64,000 bases of DNA from Methylobacterium mesophilicum SR1.6/6 (GCF_000364445.2 NZ_CP043538.1:3601875-3665874), one strand, 5' to 3'; shown: positions 17,311-26,362, counted from the first letter of the stretch. A program made the numbers and translations. Notes: a model not told the origin generated them from the letters alone.

Positions 17311-18297
17311 ATGAGGGACGAGTCACGGGACGAGGCACGAGTCCGGCTCGCGGTGGCGGGCAGCCGGGAGGCGCCCCTGATCCGCGTCGCCGAACTGGGC
17401 ACGCCGGACGCCGCCGTGGAGGCGATCCTGGCCCGCGCCGAGGCGCTGACCGCGCAGGACACGGGGGTTCAGCGGATCGCCGTCGCGGCCGATCCGGAGA
17501 CGGCCGGGCGGCTCCTCGCCCTCGGGGCCGCCCGCCGCGTCGGCGACGGGATCGAGATCCTGCCGGGCCTGCTCTGGCAATGCGCCGCCCGATGGCTCCC
17601 CGATGCGCGGCCGCCCTTCCCCGCGCTGTACATCGCCACGGAAGGCCGCCGCCATCCGCTGCGCCCCGAGACGCCGGCCGGCACCGTCTACGCCCGCGTC
17701 ATTCCCTGGCTCGAGCGCACCTTGAGCTTCCGCACCCTGACGGAGCCCGGCGACGTCGCCCTGTTCTCGGCCTGGATGAACGATCCGCGCGTCGCCGCCG
17801 TCTGGCAGGAGACCGGATCCCTCGACGCGCACGCCACCTATATCGGCAGGCTCCAGTCCGATGCCGGGACCCTGCCGCTCCTCGGATGCCTCGACGGCAC
17901 GCCCTTCGGCTATTTCGAGCTCTACTGGGCGCGCGAGAGCCGCCTCGGTCCGCTCTACGAATCCGACCCCTACGACCGCGGTTGGCATGTGGCGATCGGC
18001 GATGCGGCGGTGCGCGGACGCTCGTACCTCTCGGCCTGGCTGCCGTCGCTGATGCATTACCTGTTCCTCGACGAGCCGCGCACGCAGCGCATCGTCGGGG
18101 AGCCCCGGGCGGATCACGCCCAGCAGATCCGGAATCTCCACGCCTCAGGCTTCGCCACGGTGGCGACCATCGACTTCCCGCACAAGCGCGCGGCCCTGGT
18201 CGCCCTGTCACGCGAGCACTTCGTCCGCGACCGGCTCTGGGTGCCGGGCGCGGCCGCCGCCGACGCCGCACCACGGCCGCCCGCCGTGCCGGCCTGA
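17311..18297 (+). CDS. IucB/VbsA-type siderophore acetyltransferase
   Basis: A 328-residue protein. Its C-terminal GNAT domain (about residues 130-310) shows the AlcB/IucB pattern: FSAWMNDPRVAAVWQETGS, PFGYFELYWARES, YDRGWHVAIGD, and FLDEPRTQRIVGEPRADHAQ. This family acylates the side-chain hydroxylamine of N-hydroxy-lysine or N-hydroxy-ornithine to give hydroxamates. The ATG at 17311 is chosen over GTG 17287 because GGAGG at 17302-17306 is correctly spaced. It is first in an operon with the N-hydroxylase and MATE exporter and divergent from the NRPS. Confidence 0.88.
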   Translation: MRDESRDEARVRLAVAGSREAPLIRVAELGTPDAAVEAILARAEALTAQDTGVQRIAVAADPETAGRLLALGAARRVGDGIEILPGLLWQCAARWLPDARPPFPALYIATEGRRHPLRPETPAGTVYARVIPWLERTLSFRTLTEPGDVALFSAWMNDPRVAAVWQETGSLDAHATYIGRLQSDAGTLPLLGCLDGTPFGYFELYWARESRLGPLYESDPYDRGWHVAIGDAAVRGRSYLSAWLPSLMHYLFLDEPRTQRIVGEPRADHAQQIRNLHASGFATVATIDFPHKRAALVALSREHFVRDRLWVPGAAAADAAPRPPAVPA

Positions 18298-18392
18298 CGC
18301 GCCAGCCTGACGCGCTCTTGCACCGCCGGGACCGCCGGTTCGGCGAAGGAGCGTGGCAGACCACGAGCTTCGACCTGTTCCCGACCACAGAG

Positions 18393-19733
18393 ATGCGCGC
18401 GATGACGGATCACCCCGAGACCGACGACATCATCGGCATCGGCTTCGGCCCGGCCAACCTGTCCCTCGCCATCGCCCTCCAAGACGCGATCGGCGACGGA
18501 CCGCCGCGGCCGTCCCTCCGGTTCATCGAGCGGCAGGAACGGTTCGGCTGGCACCGGGCGATGATGCTGCCCGGCGCCGACATGCAGATCAGCTTCGTGA
18601 AGGACCTCGTGTCCCTGCGCGATCCGACGAGCCCATTCAGCTTTCTCAATTACCTGCATGTGAAGGGGCGGCTCAGCACCTTCCTCAACCTGAAGACCTT
18701 CAACCCGTCGCGCGTGGAGTACAACGACTATCTCGCCTGGGCGGCGAACCACTTCTCGGACGTGGTTGCTTACGGCGAGATCGTCGAAGCCGTACGGCCG
18801 GAGGCGCGCGACGGGCGGCTCGCCGCCTTCGTGGTCGAGGCCCGGGACGGGGCAGGTGTGTCCCGCCTGCGCCGCTGCCGCCACCTCATCGTGGCGGCGG
18901 GCGGTGATCCGGCGATCCCCGCCCCCTTCGCCGCCCACGCGCAGGACCCCAGGCTGATCCATTCCTCCTGGTACCTGCCGGGAATCGCGCAGGCCCTCGG
19001 GGCGCCGCGCCTCGACGGGCCGGAACCCCGCATCCTGGTGGTGGGTGCGGGTCAGAGCGCCGTGGAGATCGCCACCGACCTGGGCGAGCGCTATCCGCGC
19101 GCGCTCATCGACCTCGCGATCCGCGGGCCGGCCTTGAAGCCCGCCGATGACAGCCCCTTCGTCAACGAGATCTTCGATCCGGCTGCCGTTGACCGCATCC
19201 ACGACGCGCCGGAGCCGGTGCGGGCGGAGCTGATCGCCGCACACCGGTCCACCAATTACGCGGTGGTCGACGCGGACCTGATCCAGGATCTCTACGCCAC
19301 CCTCTACGAGCAGGCGGTGAGCGGCGTGACCCGCTACCGGCTGCGGCGCAGCACCCGGGTGGTGGCGCTGGATCCGGGATCGGGCGCCCTGTGCGCGACC
19401 CTGCGCGACGACGTCGCCGGGGTCGAGGAGCGCCAGCCCTACGCGGCGGTGATCTGCGCCACGGGCTACCAGCGCGCCGCGGTGCCGGCGATCCTCGACC
19501 CCGTGCGCCCGTTCCTCGCCGGCGAGACCGCGGACCGGAACTATCGCCTGCCGCTCACTCTCGCCGAGCCCCGGGTGAGCCTGCACCTGCAGGGGTTCAG
19601 CGAGCCGACCCACGGGTTGACCGAGACCCTGCTGTCGATCCTGCCGGTGCGGGCCGGCGCCATTGCGCGGACGATCCTCAGGGAGGAGCGCGCCGCCCGG
19701 GCCGCGATCCGTTCCGCCGCGTCGGCTCCGTGA
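18393..19733 (+). CDS. L-lysine/L-ornithine N-monooxygenase (IucD/PvdA/VbsO family)
   Basis: A 446-residue FAD/NADPH-dependent hydroxylase making the N-hydroxy side chain for hydroxamate siderophores. Visible are the FAD site IGIGFGPANLSLA near residue 14, the NADPH site VVGAGQSAVEIATDL near 217, and CATGYQR near 355. Conserved middle segments include PGADMQISFVKDLVSLRDP and FNPSRVEYNDYLAWAA. ATG 18402 is an alternative start; neither has a strong ribosome site. The stop overlaps the exporter start. Whether lysine or ornithine is the substrate cannot be told by eye. Confidence 0.92.
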   Translation: MRAMTDHPETDDIIGIGFGPANLSLAIALQDAIGDGPPRPSLRFIERQERFGWHRAMMLPGADMQISFVKDLVSLRDPTSPFSFLNYLHVKGRLSTFLNLKTFNPSRVEYNDYLAWAANHFSDVVAYGEIVEAVRPEARDGRLAAFVVEARDGAGVSRLRRCRHLIVAAGGDPAIPAPFAAHAQDPRLIHSSWYLPGIAQALGAPRLDGPEPRILVVGAGQSAVEIATDLGERYPRALIDLAIRGPALKPADDSPFVNEIFDPAAVDRIHDAPEPVRAELIAAHRSTNYAVVDADLIQDLYATLYEQAVSGVTRYRLRRSTRVVALDPGSGALCATLRDDVAGVEERQPYAAVICATGYQRAAVPAILDPVRPFLAGETADRNYRLPLTLAEPRVSLHLQGFSEPTHGLTETLLSILPVRAGAIARTILREERAARAAIRSAASAP

Positions 19734-21145
19734 GGCGGCCGGCCGACCTCGACCGGGACGGGGTCGTCGCCCTGGTCCTGCGGCTCTCGGGGCCGGCGAT
19801 CCTCGGGATCTCCGCTCACGCCCTACAGATGCTGGTCAACGCGTGGTTCGTGGCCGATCTCGGGGTGGCGGCCATCGCCACCATCGCCATCGCGTATCCG
19901 GTCACGCTGCTTGTGGCGGCGCTCGGCTACGGGGCCGGGATCGCGGCGGCCTCGCAGGTCGCGCGGGCGCTCGGTGCGGGCAACCGGCACCGGGCCGACG
20001 CGGCCGCCGCCCTGGGATTCTGGCTGAGTCTGCCGGCCGGGCTCGTCGTGACGGTCGCGATCCTCATCGACACGCCGTTCTGGCTCCGGCTCCTCGGCGC
20101 GGACTCCGCGCTGGCCGCCGCGGCCGCGCCCTACACGGCGCTCGCCACGGTCGGCACGGTCCTGATGCTGGTGATGATCGTCGGCGGCTTCATCGTCCGA
20201 GCTCAGGGTCATGCGCGCCTGAGCGGCGCCATCATGGTCGGCGGCTTCGGCCTGAACATCCTGCTCGACTGGGTGCTGATCCGCCTCTGCGGCCTCGGCA
20301 CCGCGGGTGCGGGCTGGGCGGCGATCGGTGCGCAACTCGCGGGCGCCGGAGCGTACGGCCTGCACTATGTCCGGGCGCGGGGTCCGGACCGGATCCGGTT
20401 CCGGTGGCCCGGCCGAGGCCGGATCGAGCCCGGCCTGATCCCTGAGGCCCTTCGGCTCGCCGTACCGGCCACCGGGTCAAGCCTGCTCGCGGCCTTCGCG
20501 ATGGCGCTGTTCGTCGAGGCAGCCGCCCCCTACGGCGACGCCGCGGTCGCCGCTCAGGGCATCGCCCTGCGCCTGACCCTGGTGGCGGCCCTGCCGCTGC
20601 TCGGTATGATGGCTGGCGCCCAGGCTGTGCTCGGCCACGCGGCCGGCGCCGGACGGCGGGACCGTCTGCACCGCGCCCTCGGCGTCGTGCTCGCCGCCGC
20701 CCTCGTCTACGGATTCGGCGTCGGCGGTCTGATGGCCGCGCTGGCGGGGCCGCTCGCCGGCCTGTTCGCGCAGGATCCCGGCACCGCCCGCGAGGGGGCT
20801 CGCGCGTTGGTCATCTTCGCCCTCGCCTTCGCGCCGGTCGGCCTACAGCTCGCCGCCGCGACCCTGTTCCAGGCCATCGGCGCGCCGCGCCGGGCCGCCG
20901 CGGTGTCGCTGGCCGCGCAGGGGCTGGCGCTGATCCCGCCGCTCCTGATCCTGCCGCCGCTCATGGGCTACGCGGGCGTGCTCGCCAGCCGGGTCGCGGC
21001 CGAGTTCCTGGCCGACGGGATCGGGCTGGCCCTGATGCTGGCCTGGTTTGCGGACGCGCGCCGGGCAGGCGGCGCAGCGGCGGTCGAGGGCCGCGAGACA
21101 GTGGAGGTGCCCCCGGCGCACGAGGCCGCACACCAGGGCACGTGA
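19730..21145 (+). CDS. MATE family exporter, probably for the siderophore
   Basis: A 471-residue protein with about twelve hydrophobic helices in two halves and MATE features such as LVNAWFVADLGVAAIATIA near the N-terminus. GTG 19730 overlaps the hydroxylase TGA (GTGA), so it is co-translated. Position after biosynthesis genes argues for siderophore export across the inner membrane. The last roughly 30 residues (from FADARRAGG) look non-conserved, and the last 100 codons are antisense to the sigma factor gene, so the natural C-terminus may be shorter. Confidence 0.88.
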   Translation: MRRPADLDRDGVVALVLRLSGPAILGISAHALQMLVNAWFVADLGVAAIATIAIAYPVTLLVAALGYGAGIAAASQVARALGAGNRHRADAAAALGFWLSLPAGLVVTVAILIDTPFWLRLLGADSALAAAAAPYTALATVGTVLMLVMIVGGFIVRAQGHARLSGAIMVGGFGLNILLDWVLIRLCGLGTAGAGWAAIGAQLAGAGAYGLHYVRARGPDRIRFRWPGRGRIEPGLIPEALRLAVPATGSSLLAAFAMALFVEAAAPYGDAAVAAQGIALRLTLVAALPLLGMMAGAQAVLGHAAGAGRRDRLHRALGVVLAAALVYGFGVGGLMAALAGPLAGLFAQDPGTAREGARALVIFALAFAPVGLQLAAATLFQAIGAPRRAAAVSLAAQGLALIPPLLILPPLMGYAGVLASRVAAEFLADGIGLALMLAWFADARRAGGAAAVEGRETVEVPPAHEAAHQGT

Positions 21146-21652
21146 GACCCCGAGCCGCGCCGCGATCTCGATCTGCGGCACGCCCTCGACCCGGTGGAGC
21201 CGGAAGGCGGTGCGCACCGGCTCCGGCAACTCGGCCACCGCGGCCGCGACCTGCCGCAGGGATTCCCGAGAGGCTGCGGCCGTCTCGGGCGTTCCCGCCC
21301 CGGGATCGGCCGGGTCCGGAGCGGCGTCGAGGCCGGTGAACAGGCGCCCCTCGAAGCCCCGCCGGCGCGCCCGGTCGAGGGCGAGGTTGCGCACCATCCG
21401 GCCGACATAGGCGGCCCGATCGGCCTGCTCGGCTTGCGGTGGGTCGGCGATGAGACGCAGCATCACGTCCTGGACCACGTCCTCGGCCTGGGCCGGGCAG
21501 CCGAGGATGCGGCGCGCCCGCGTCAGGTAGGCGGCGCGATGGCGCACGAACGCAGCGAGGTTCCACGTTGCCGCGTCGACCGGCTGCCGGTCGGCGCGCC
21601 CGGTCGCCGCAAAGTCATGGCTCACGTCGCGCTTGAGGGCTGCCACTGTCAC
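20843..21652 (-). CDS. ECF sigma factor (FecI/RpoI-like) with abnormal C-terminal tail
   Basis: Sigma region 2 lies at about residues 45-105 (AEDVVQDVMLRLIADPP, RMVRNLALDRARRR) and region 4 at about 140-190 (LPEPVRTAFRLHRVEGVPQI, ARLGVSRALV). Family members end near AALDRR, residue about 191. Here the frame runs another 78 residues that are only the antisense of MATE membrane helices. The overlap with the MATE gene is 303 bp tail to tail and includes part of the region 4 helix-turn-helix. GTG 21652 is the likely start. No anti-sigma FecR gene is adjacent. Control of the siderophore operons parallels RpoI of Rhizobium vicibactin genes, by inference. Confidence 0.82.
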   Translation of the reverse strand: MTVAALKRDVSHDFAATGRADRQPVDAATWNLAAFVRHRAAYLTRARRILGCPAQAEDVVQDVMLRLIADPPQAEQADRAAYVGRMVRNLALDRARRRGFEGRLFTGLDAAPDPADPGAGTPETAAASRESLRQVAAAVAELPEPVRTAFRLHRVEGVPQIEIAARLGVSRALVCGLVRRGHLHCLAALDRRCAACPARVRKPGQHQGQPDPVGQELGRDPAGEHARVAHERRQDQERRDQRQPLRGQRHRGGPARRADGLEQGRGGEL

Positions 21653-21994
21653 GCTCGCAGAGTTCGTGCAGAGGCAAGGGCTATCACGGGAAATCTTTGC
21701 GCAACAACCTCTATGTTCATGAATTAGAACTATTAAAACTTGCGAACGCTTCGTTTTTTTCTGCCGGATTGTCTATAGAATTCAGTCTCCGGCGATTGTG
21801 GTCACCCGCGTCGACTTGCTGTCCGGATCTCCGGCCCCCGCCCGCCCGGCGCCGGCTCGGGCGCGCCAGGGCACGGGCGGCCGTGTATGCTGGGCGCGTG
21901 CCGATTCGGAGCGGGCGACCGGTCCGGATGTCCCGCACGATGGCCTTCGCGATGTCCCTCGCGCGGGCGCGCGAGCAGGAGAACCAGCGCCGCG

Positions 21995-22390
21995 ATGCCG
22001 TCCTTCGACACGTCCGTCCCGGTCGGAGCGTTCGCGCTGATCCTCCTGGCCTTCGCGGTGAAGCAGCTCGGCGCGGATTTCCTGCTTCAGAGCAACTGGA
22101 TGGCGCAGGGCAAGGAGCGCGCCGCGGACTGGATCGCCCCGCTCTGCGCCCATACCGGCCTTCACGGACTCGGCACGCTGCTGATCGCCCTCGCGGTCAA
22201 GCCGGCCCTGTGGTGGCTCGCCGTCGTCGATTTCGCGATCCATACGGCGATCGACCGCGGCAAGGCTCTGGTTGGCCAGCGCACCCACTTCCCGGCCACG
22301 GACGCCCGCTTCTGGTGGCTGATCGGCGTCGATCAGTTCCTGCATCAGGTCACCCATATCGGCCTCGCCGTGATGCTGGCGGTCGCCTGA
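21995..22390 (+). CDS. DUF3307 membrane protein
   Basis: A 131-residue protein with about four hydrophobic helices. It carries the DUF3307 pattern KQLGADFLLQSNWMAQGKER, HTGLHGLGTLLIAL, and a C-terminal DQFLHQVTHI. Function unknown; family members are small integral membrane proteins. ATG 21995 follows AGGAGA. It converges on the SulP gene with only 8 bp between the stops. Confidence 0.8.
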   Translation: MPSFDTSVPVGAFALILLAFAVKQLGADFLLQSNWMAQGKERAADWIAPLCAHTGLHGLGTLLIALAVKPALWWLAVVDFAIHTAIDRGKALVGQRTHFPATDARFWWLIGVDQFLHQVTHIGLAVMLAVA

Positions 22391-22398
22391 TCGCGGCC

Positions 22399-24696
22399 TC
22401 ACTGCAGCTCGACCTCCAGCAGCCGGTTCGTGTCCACGAGTTTGCCGGCGAGTTCCAGGATCAGGAAGCGCTGGAACGTCAGCGCGAGGTCGGGGCGCTC
22501 GGCCTCCATGCGGGCGAGGGCGGCGCGGTCGAGGCCGACCACCCGGCAGGGGCTCTCGGCCAGCGCCGTGGCGGTGCGCCGGCCGCCCTGCACCAGGGCG
22601 ATCTCGCCGATCACCGTGCCCGCCGTCGTGGTGCGCAGGCGCAGGTTGGGCCGGCCGGGAAGGCTCATCTCGATCGAGACGACGCCCCGTTCGAGGAAGT
22701 AGAGGGCGTCGGCCGCCTCGCCCTGGCGCATCAGCGTCTCGCCCGCCGCGAGGTCGCGGACGGCGAGGTAGGGCGCGAAATCGGCCGGTCCGACGGCGCA
22801 GCCCAGGCGGTCGGCCACGTGCCGGGCGAAGGGCGCGACCTCGTCCGTGCCGGCTGTCCCGGTCTCCGACAGGAGGGTGTCCTCGGCCTCGCGCAGGGCC
22901 GCGTCCAGGGTGTCGAGGATCCGGATCCGCGCGTTGGCGGTGAGGCGGCTGCGCGCGACCTGCCGCAGCACCGTCGGGCCGAGATGGACGAGCAGAACGT
23001 CGAAGCCGCGCTGCTCGGCGCGCTGCCCGATCTTGCGGAACGCCACCAGGGCGGAGCTGTCGAGCCCGACGCAGTCCCGGAAGTCCAGGATGAGGACGCG
23101 CAGGTCCGCGGCCCCGGCGGTACTCTCGCCAGTACTCTCCGCCACGACCCGGCGGTGGATCGCCTGCGCGTTGAGGAAGAACAGGTAGCCCTGCAGGGCG
23201 TAGATCCGGGTCCGGGTGCCGGCCGCGCGCAGCCGCTCGGCCGTGTCGGGCGCGCGGATCACGCTGCTGCGCCGCTCCGCCCCGGTGAGCACCCGGCGCA
23301 GGGCCGGGATCTGCGCGTACTGGACCGCGAAGATCAGCATCGCCATCACGACGCCGACCAGGAAGCCCACGGTGGCGCCGAACAGCGCGGTGGCGGCGCA
23401 GACCACCAGGGCGATGGCGATCTCCCACCGCAGGAAGGCCCGGCCGGCGAGCGCCAGGTTGGTCAGGTGGCCGAGGCCCAGGGCGACCAGGGCGCCGCCC
23501 GCCAGCGGGCGCGGCAGCAGCGCGATGATGCCGGCGCCGAAGACGAGGAGGGCCGCCATCGCCGCGAGGGTGAGCCAGCGGCCCAGCCAGCGCCCGCCCC
23601 CGATGTTGTGCAGCTGCAGCGTCGAGGTCCGGTCGAAGCCCATCACGGGGCTGCCGAACAGGCTGCCGAGCAGGTTGGCGACGCCCGACGCCACGAAGAC
23701 CCGGTCGACGTTGAACTCGCGCCGCAGGTCCAGCTCGACGCTGACGACGTAGAGGATCTGCACGATCACCGCGACGACCACGTAGGTCACGATCTTGGGC
23801 AGGATCGGCAGCATCAGGGCGGGATCGAAGGACGCGAGGTGGCCGATGGCCGGCACCCGGAGCAGGGAGCCCGGTGGCAGCGGGTCGATCAGCCACCCGC
23901 CGGCCTGCGCGGCGGCGGGCCCGAGGCCCTGCCAGGCCAGCCCCAGATGCACCACGAGGAGGCTCGTGAGGATCACGGCCGGGTAGGTCGTCCAGTGCGC
24001 GCGGCGCCGGGGCAGGTAGAAGGCGCAGACCCCGATGCCGAGCGTCAGGCCGACCCGCCCGAGCGCCCCGGGATCGATGGGGGCGAAAGCCGCCGGGCCG
24101 AGGTCGCCGAAGAGCGCGCCGACGAGCGCGCCGACGAGCGCACCGAGGGGATCGGCGAGCTGGGCGCCGATCTGGACGCCGCTGCGCAGGAGCAGGAGGC
24201 CGACGCCGGCGAGGAACCCCATCAGGACCGGGAACGGCAGCAGCTGTGCCAGCAGCGAGGCGCGCAGGGTCCCGAGGAGGGCGAAGACGAGGCCGGTGAT
24301 CGCGGTCGAGAGCCCGCAGGTGACGAGGACGATCGGGCCGACCGAGTCGGGATCGGTCACGCCCGCCGCGCGCAGCTGCTCGGCGACGGCCGCGGCGATC
24401 GCCGCCTGGACGATGGCCGCCGCCCCGAAGAAGGACAGCGAGATCACCACGTCCCGCCGCAGCGCGAGGAAGACGAGGCTGCCGGCCATGTAGGCCGCCA
24501 GCATCGCCGACACCCCGGCGGCGCGGCACTCCGCCAGGGGGCCCGAGAAGATCAGCTGCGAGAAGCTGATGAGATCGACGACGATCATCATCGTGGCCAC
24601 GGCGGCGGCCACGACGGTGCGCGACAGGCGCAGGGTCGCGGCACCTGCCACGCCCCCGGATCCCGGCCCTGCGGATGACAGATCGGCGGTGGTCAT
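22399..24696 (-). CDS. SulP anion transporter with STAS and cyclic-nucleotide-binding domains
   Basis: A 765-residue protein. Residues about 25-430 are the SulP membrane domain (10-14 helices; SFSQLIFSGPLAECRAAGVS near the start). A STAS domain follows at about 480-600 (LRVLILDFRDCVGLDSSALVAFRKIG). A C-terminal cyclic-nucleotide-binding domain lies at about 625-740 (LAAGETLMRQGEAADALYFL, GTVIGEIALVQGGRRTATAL). The family carries sulfate, bicarbonate or dicarboxylates; the nucleotide domain suggests gating by cAMP or a similar ligand. ATG 24696 is chosen because the upstream in-frame extension covers an AT-rich promoter-like patch, although the ribosome site is poor. Confidence 0.85.
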   Translation of the reverse strand: MTTADLSSAGPGSGGVAGAATLRLSRTVVAAAVATMMIVVDLISFSQLIFSGPLAECRAAGVSAMLAAYMAGSLVFLALRRDVVISLSFFGAAAIVQAAIAAAVAEQLRAAGVTDPDSVGPIVLVTCGLSTAITGLVFALLGTLRASLLAQLLPFPVLMGFLAGVGLLLLRSGVQIGAQLADPLGALVGALVGALFGDLGPAAFAPIDPGALGRVGLTLGIGVCAFYLPRRRAHWTTYPAVILTSLLVVHLGLAWQGLGPAAAQAGGWLIDPLPPGSLLRVPAIGHLASFDPALMLPILPKIVTYVVVAVIVQILYVVSVELDLRREFNVDRVFVASGVANLLGSLFGSPVMGFDRTSTLQLHNIGGGRWLGRWLTLAAMAALLVFGAGIIALLPRPLAGGALVALGLGHLTNLALAGRAFLRWEIAIALVVCAATALFGATVGFLVGVVMAMLIFAVQYAQIPALRRVLTGAERRSSVIRAPDTAERLRAAGTRTRIYALQGYLFFLNAQAIHRRVVAESTGESTAGAADLRVLILDFRDCVGLDSSALVAFRKIGQRAEQRGFDVLLVHLGPTVLRQVARSRLTANARIRILDTLDAALREAEDTLLSETGTAGTDEVAPFARHVADRLGCAVGPADFAPYLAVRDLAAGETLMRQGEAADALYFLERGVVSIEMSLPGRPNLRLRTTTAGTVIGEIALVQGGRRTATALAESPCRVVGLDRAALARMEAERPDLALTFQRFLILELAGKLVDTNRLLEVELQ

Positions 24697-25671
24697 GGGG
24701 GCGGGATCCGGCTCTCTGAGCTCCGGCGCAGGCCGCAATCGCCCCCGCTGCGCTGTCGTGCGCGGTTGCGGACGGGTGCCGGATTCGTGGGGGGATTGAT
24801 TAGCGCCTCCCGGTCGGTGCCGCACGCTTAAAATTCCGTGTTGGTTGATCGATTTGAGGGCACGTTTTACTGATCCTCTCCTCGGAAGATCGGAGTACGC
24901 TCGCATCCGATCAGTCCCGGATCATGCCGGCGGGATCCGGGATAGGCGCAGGATTTCAGTAACACTGTTCCGGAGGCCGCCCTGATCCGCGGCCGGCCCG
25001 TCAGGGCGCCGTGGCCGCCGACGGGGTCCGCCGTCTCCGGACACGCGTCCTCGTCCCCGCGCGCGGTTCGGCGCCGGGGGCATGGCCCAGGAAGCAACAC
25101 GCGGGACGCGGGACGCCGCGGGAACCCAGGTGTCGGCCGTGTACGCGCGGGATCCGATCCCCGCGGCGCCCGCGGCAGCGGCCGGGCATCGCCCCCGATC
25201 GCTACCGTCTTTCTCGTCGCGGTGTCTTGCCGACGTCCCGGTCCTGCGCCTCGCTGCCGGCGGTCTCGGTCGAGGTGCACGCACCTCCGGAACCCGCCCT
25301 TCAGCGCCGTGGCCTTCCAGCCGTCCCCCGCCTCGTAGTGGGCGGGTCCGCAGGGAGCTTCGGGCAGGCCCAGAGGCGGGTCGGCGCGGGGGCATTTCCT
25401 CACCCCGCCGGGCCAAGGGCCGCCCGGTCTCACGCCCGCCTCCGAGACACGCCCCGTGCCGGTCCGCCGCCCGGGGCGATGGCGGCTGAGAGCCACCGAC
25501 GCGGGCACCGCCCCGCCCGCGGACCCGCCCGGTCAGCCACCGGACAAGCCCCAGAACGGACGCCACAGGATCGCTCCCGAAGCGCCGCGGGCAGGTGCGG
25601 TCAGGAAGCACAAAATAGGAACATTGTCAAGGTTCGTGCCGTCGGGCGCCCGGTCGACGCGTGCTCGACCG

Positions 25672-25765
25672 TCATCGCGCGCGCAGCGAAGCGACCCAGG
25701 GCAGCGCGACGTCGGCCGGCGTGGCGCCGCTGGATTGCTCCGCTGCGCTCGCAAGGACGACGGTG
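25672..25765. repeat. Dispersed palindromic repeat, family 2, copy 2
   Basis: Starts GTCATCGCGCGCGCAGCGAA and ends CTGGATTGCTCCGCTGCGCT then CGCAAGGACG. It matches 10341-10432 in the same orientation. It is followed 45 bp later by a family 1 repeat, making a composite block. Confidence 0.75.
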
Positions 25766-25810
25766 CCGAGCATATCAGCCGTAGCCCTTGGCACATCGGC
25801 CGAGCCTGCC

Positions 25811-25947
25811 GTCATTCCGAGGCGCCGCAGGCGAGCCCGGACCCGAAGGGGCACGCCGGAGGCGGGCAACCCAGAGCCGCGACGGTGCAAGCTCTGCGGC
25901 TCCGGTGGTTCTGGATCCCGGGCTCCGCTGCGCGGCCCCGGGATGAC
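25811..25947. repeat. Dispersed palindromic repeat, family 1, copy 2
   Basis: Inverted relative to the copy at 6459-6597. Shared blocks include ACGCCGGAGGCGGGCAACCC and GGATCCCGGGCTCCGC. Its ends GTCATTCCGAGGC and CCCCGGGATGAC are near inverted repeats, as expected for a REP-type element. Confidence 0.8.
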
Positions 25948-26092
25948 GGGGGCGAGGGTTGAGCGTCGACGCGCCGCCCGGACAGGACGCGTCACGACAG
26001 CGATCGCGAGCCCATCGACACGCAGGCTCTTCCAACCCGATCGGCGTCCCGAGAGGAGCGCCCCGCCGTCAGGGACGACCGGACGGCATCCG

Positions 26093-26362
26093 TCAGCGCG
26101 CCTCGCTGACGCGCTTGGTCGCCCGCTGCTCCTTCTTGTAGGCGGTGATCGCCGCCGAGCAGCCGGGGGAGAGGTTCTTGAGGTTGGCCTTGAAGCAGGC
26201 CTCGACCTCCGGGCCGCCCGGCGCGTAGGCGCTGCAGTAATCCATGTAGTCGCCGGTGCAGTGCTGCTTGAGCGCTTCCCGGGCCGGGGATTGCTCCGCG
26301 AAGGCCGCGGCGGGGCCGAAGCACAGGGCGATGGCCAACAGGGCCGACTTGGTCGAAGTCAT
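26093..26362 (-). CDS. Small secreted Cys-rich-repeat protein (89 aa)
   Basis: A signal peptide MTSTKSALLAIALCFGPAAA ends at FAE around residue 23. The mature part holds four cysteines in CTGDYMDYCSAYAPGG and ACFKANLKNLSPGC, matching the Cys-rich repeat (GLG1-like, PF00839) found in small periplasmic alphaproteobacterial proteins. Role unknown. ATG 26362 is preferred over 26368 because AGGA is properly spaced before it. It precedes the ssu genes in the same direction, but the 150 bp gap to ssuD is downstream of its stop. Confidence 0.7.
   Translation of the reverse strand: MTSTKSALLAIALCFGPAAAFAEQSPAREALKQHCTGDYMDYCSAYAPGGPEVEACFKANLKNLSPGCSAAITAYKKEQRATKRVSEAR

Larger units (their letters stand above)
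24697..26092. other. Long intergenic region with repeats, no intact gene recognised
   Basis: About 1.4 kb. An AT-rich patch near 24825-24870 probably holds the SulP promoter. From about 24900 to 25640 no convincing gene is visible; one minus-strand stretch near 25240-25360 reads coherently (GLPEAPCGPAHYEAGDGWK) but lacks a start and a family. From 25672 to 25947 two dispersed repeats stand side by side. Confidence 0.5.

Noticed and set aside
21700..21760. Fur or Irr box upstream of the sigma factor
   Set aside because: The AT-rich patch has only weak, imperfect dyads; no convincing consensus, so it was not annotated.
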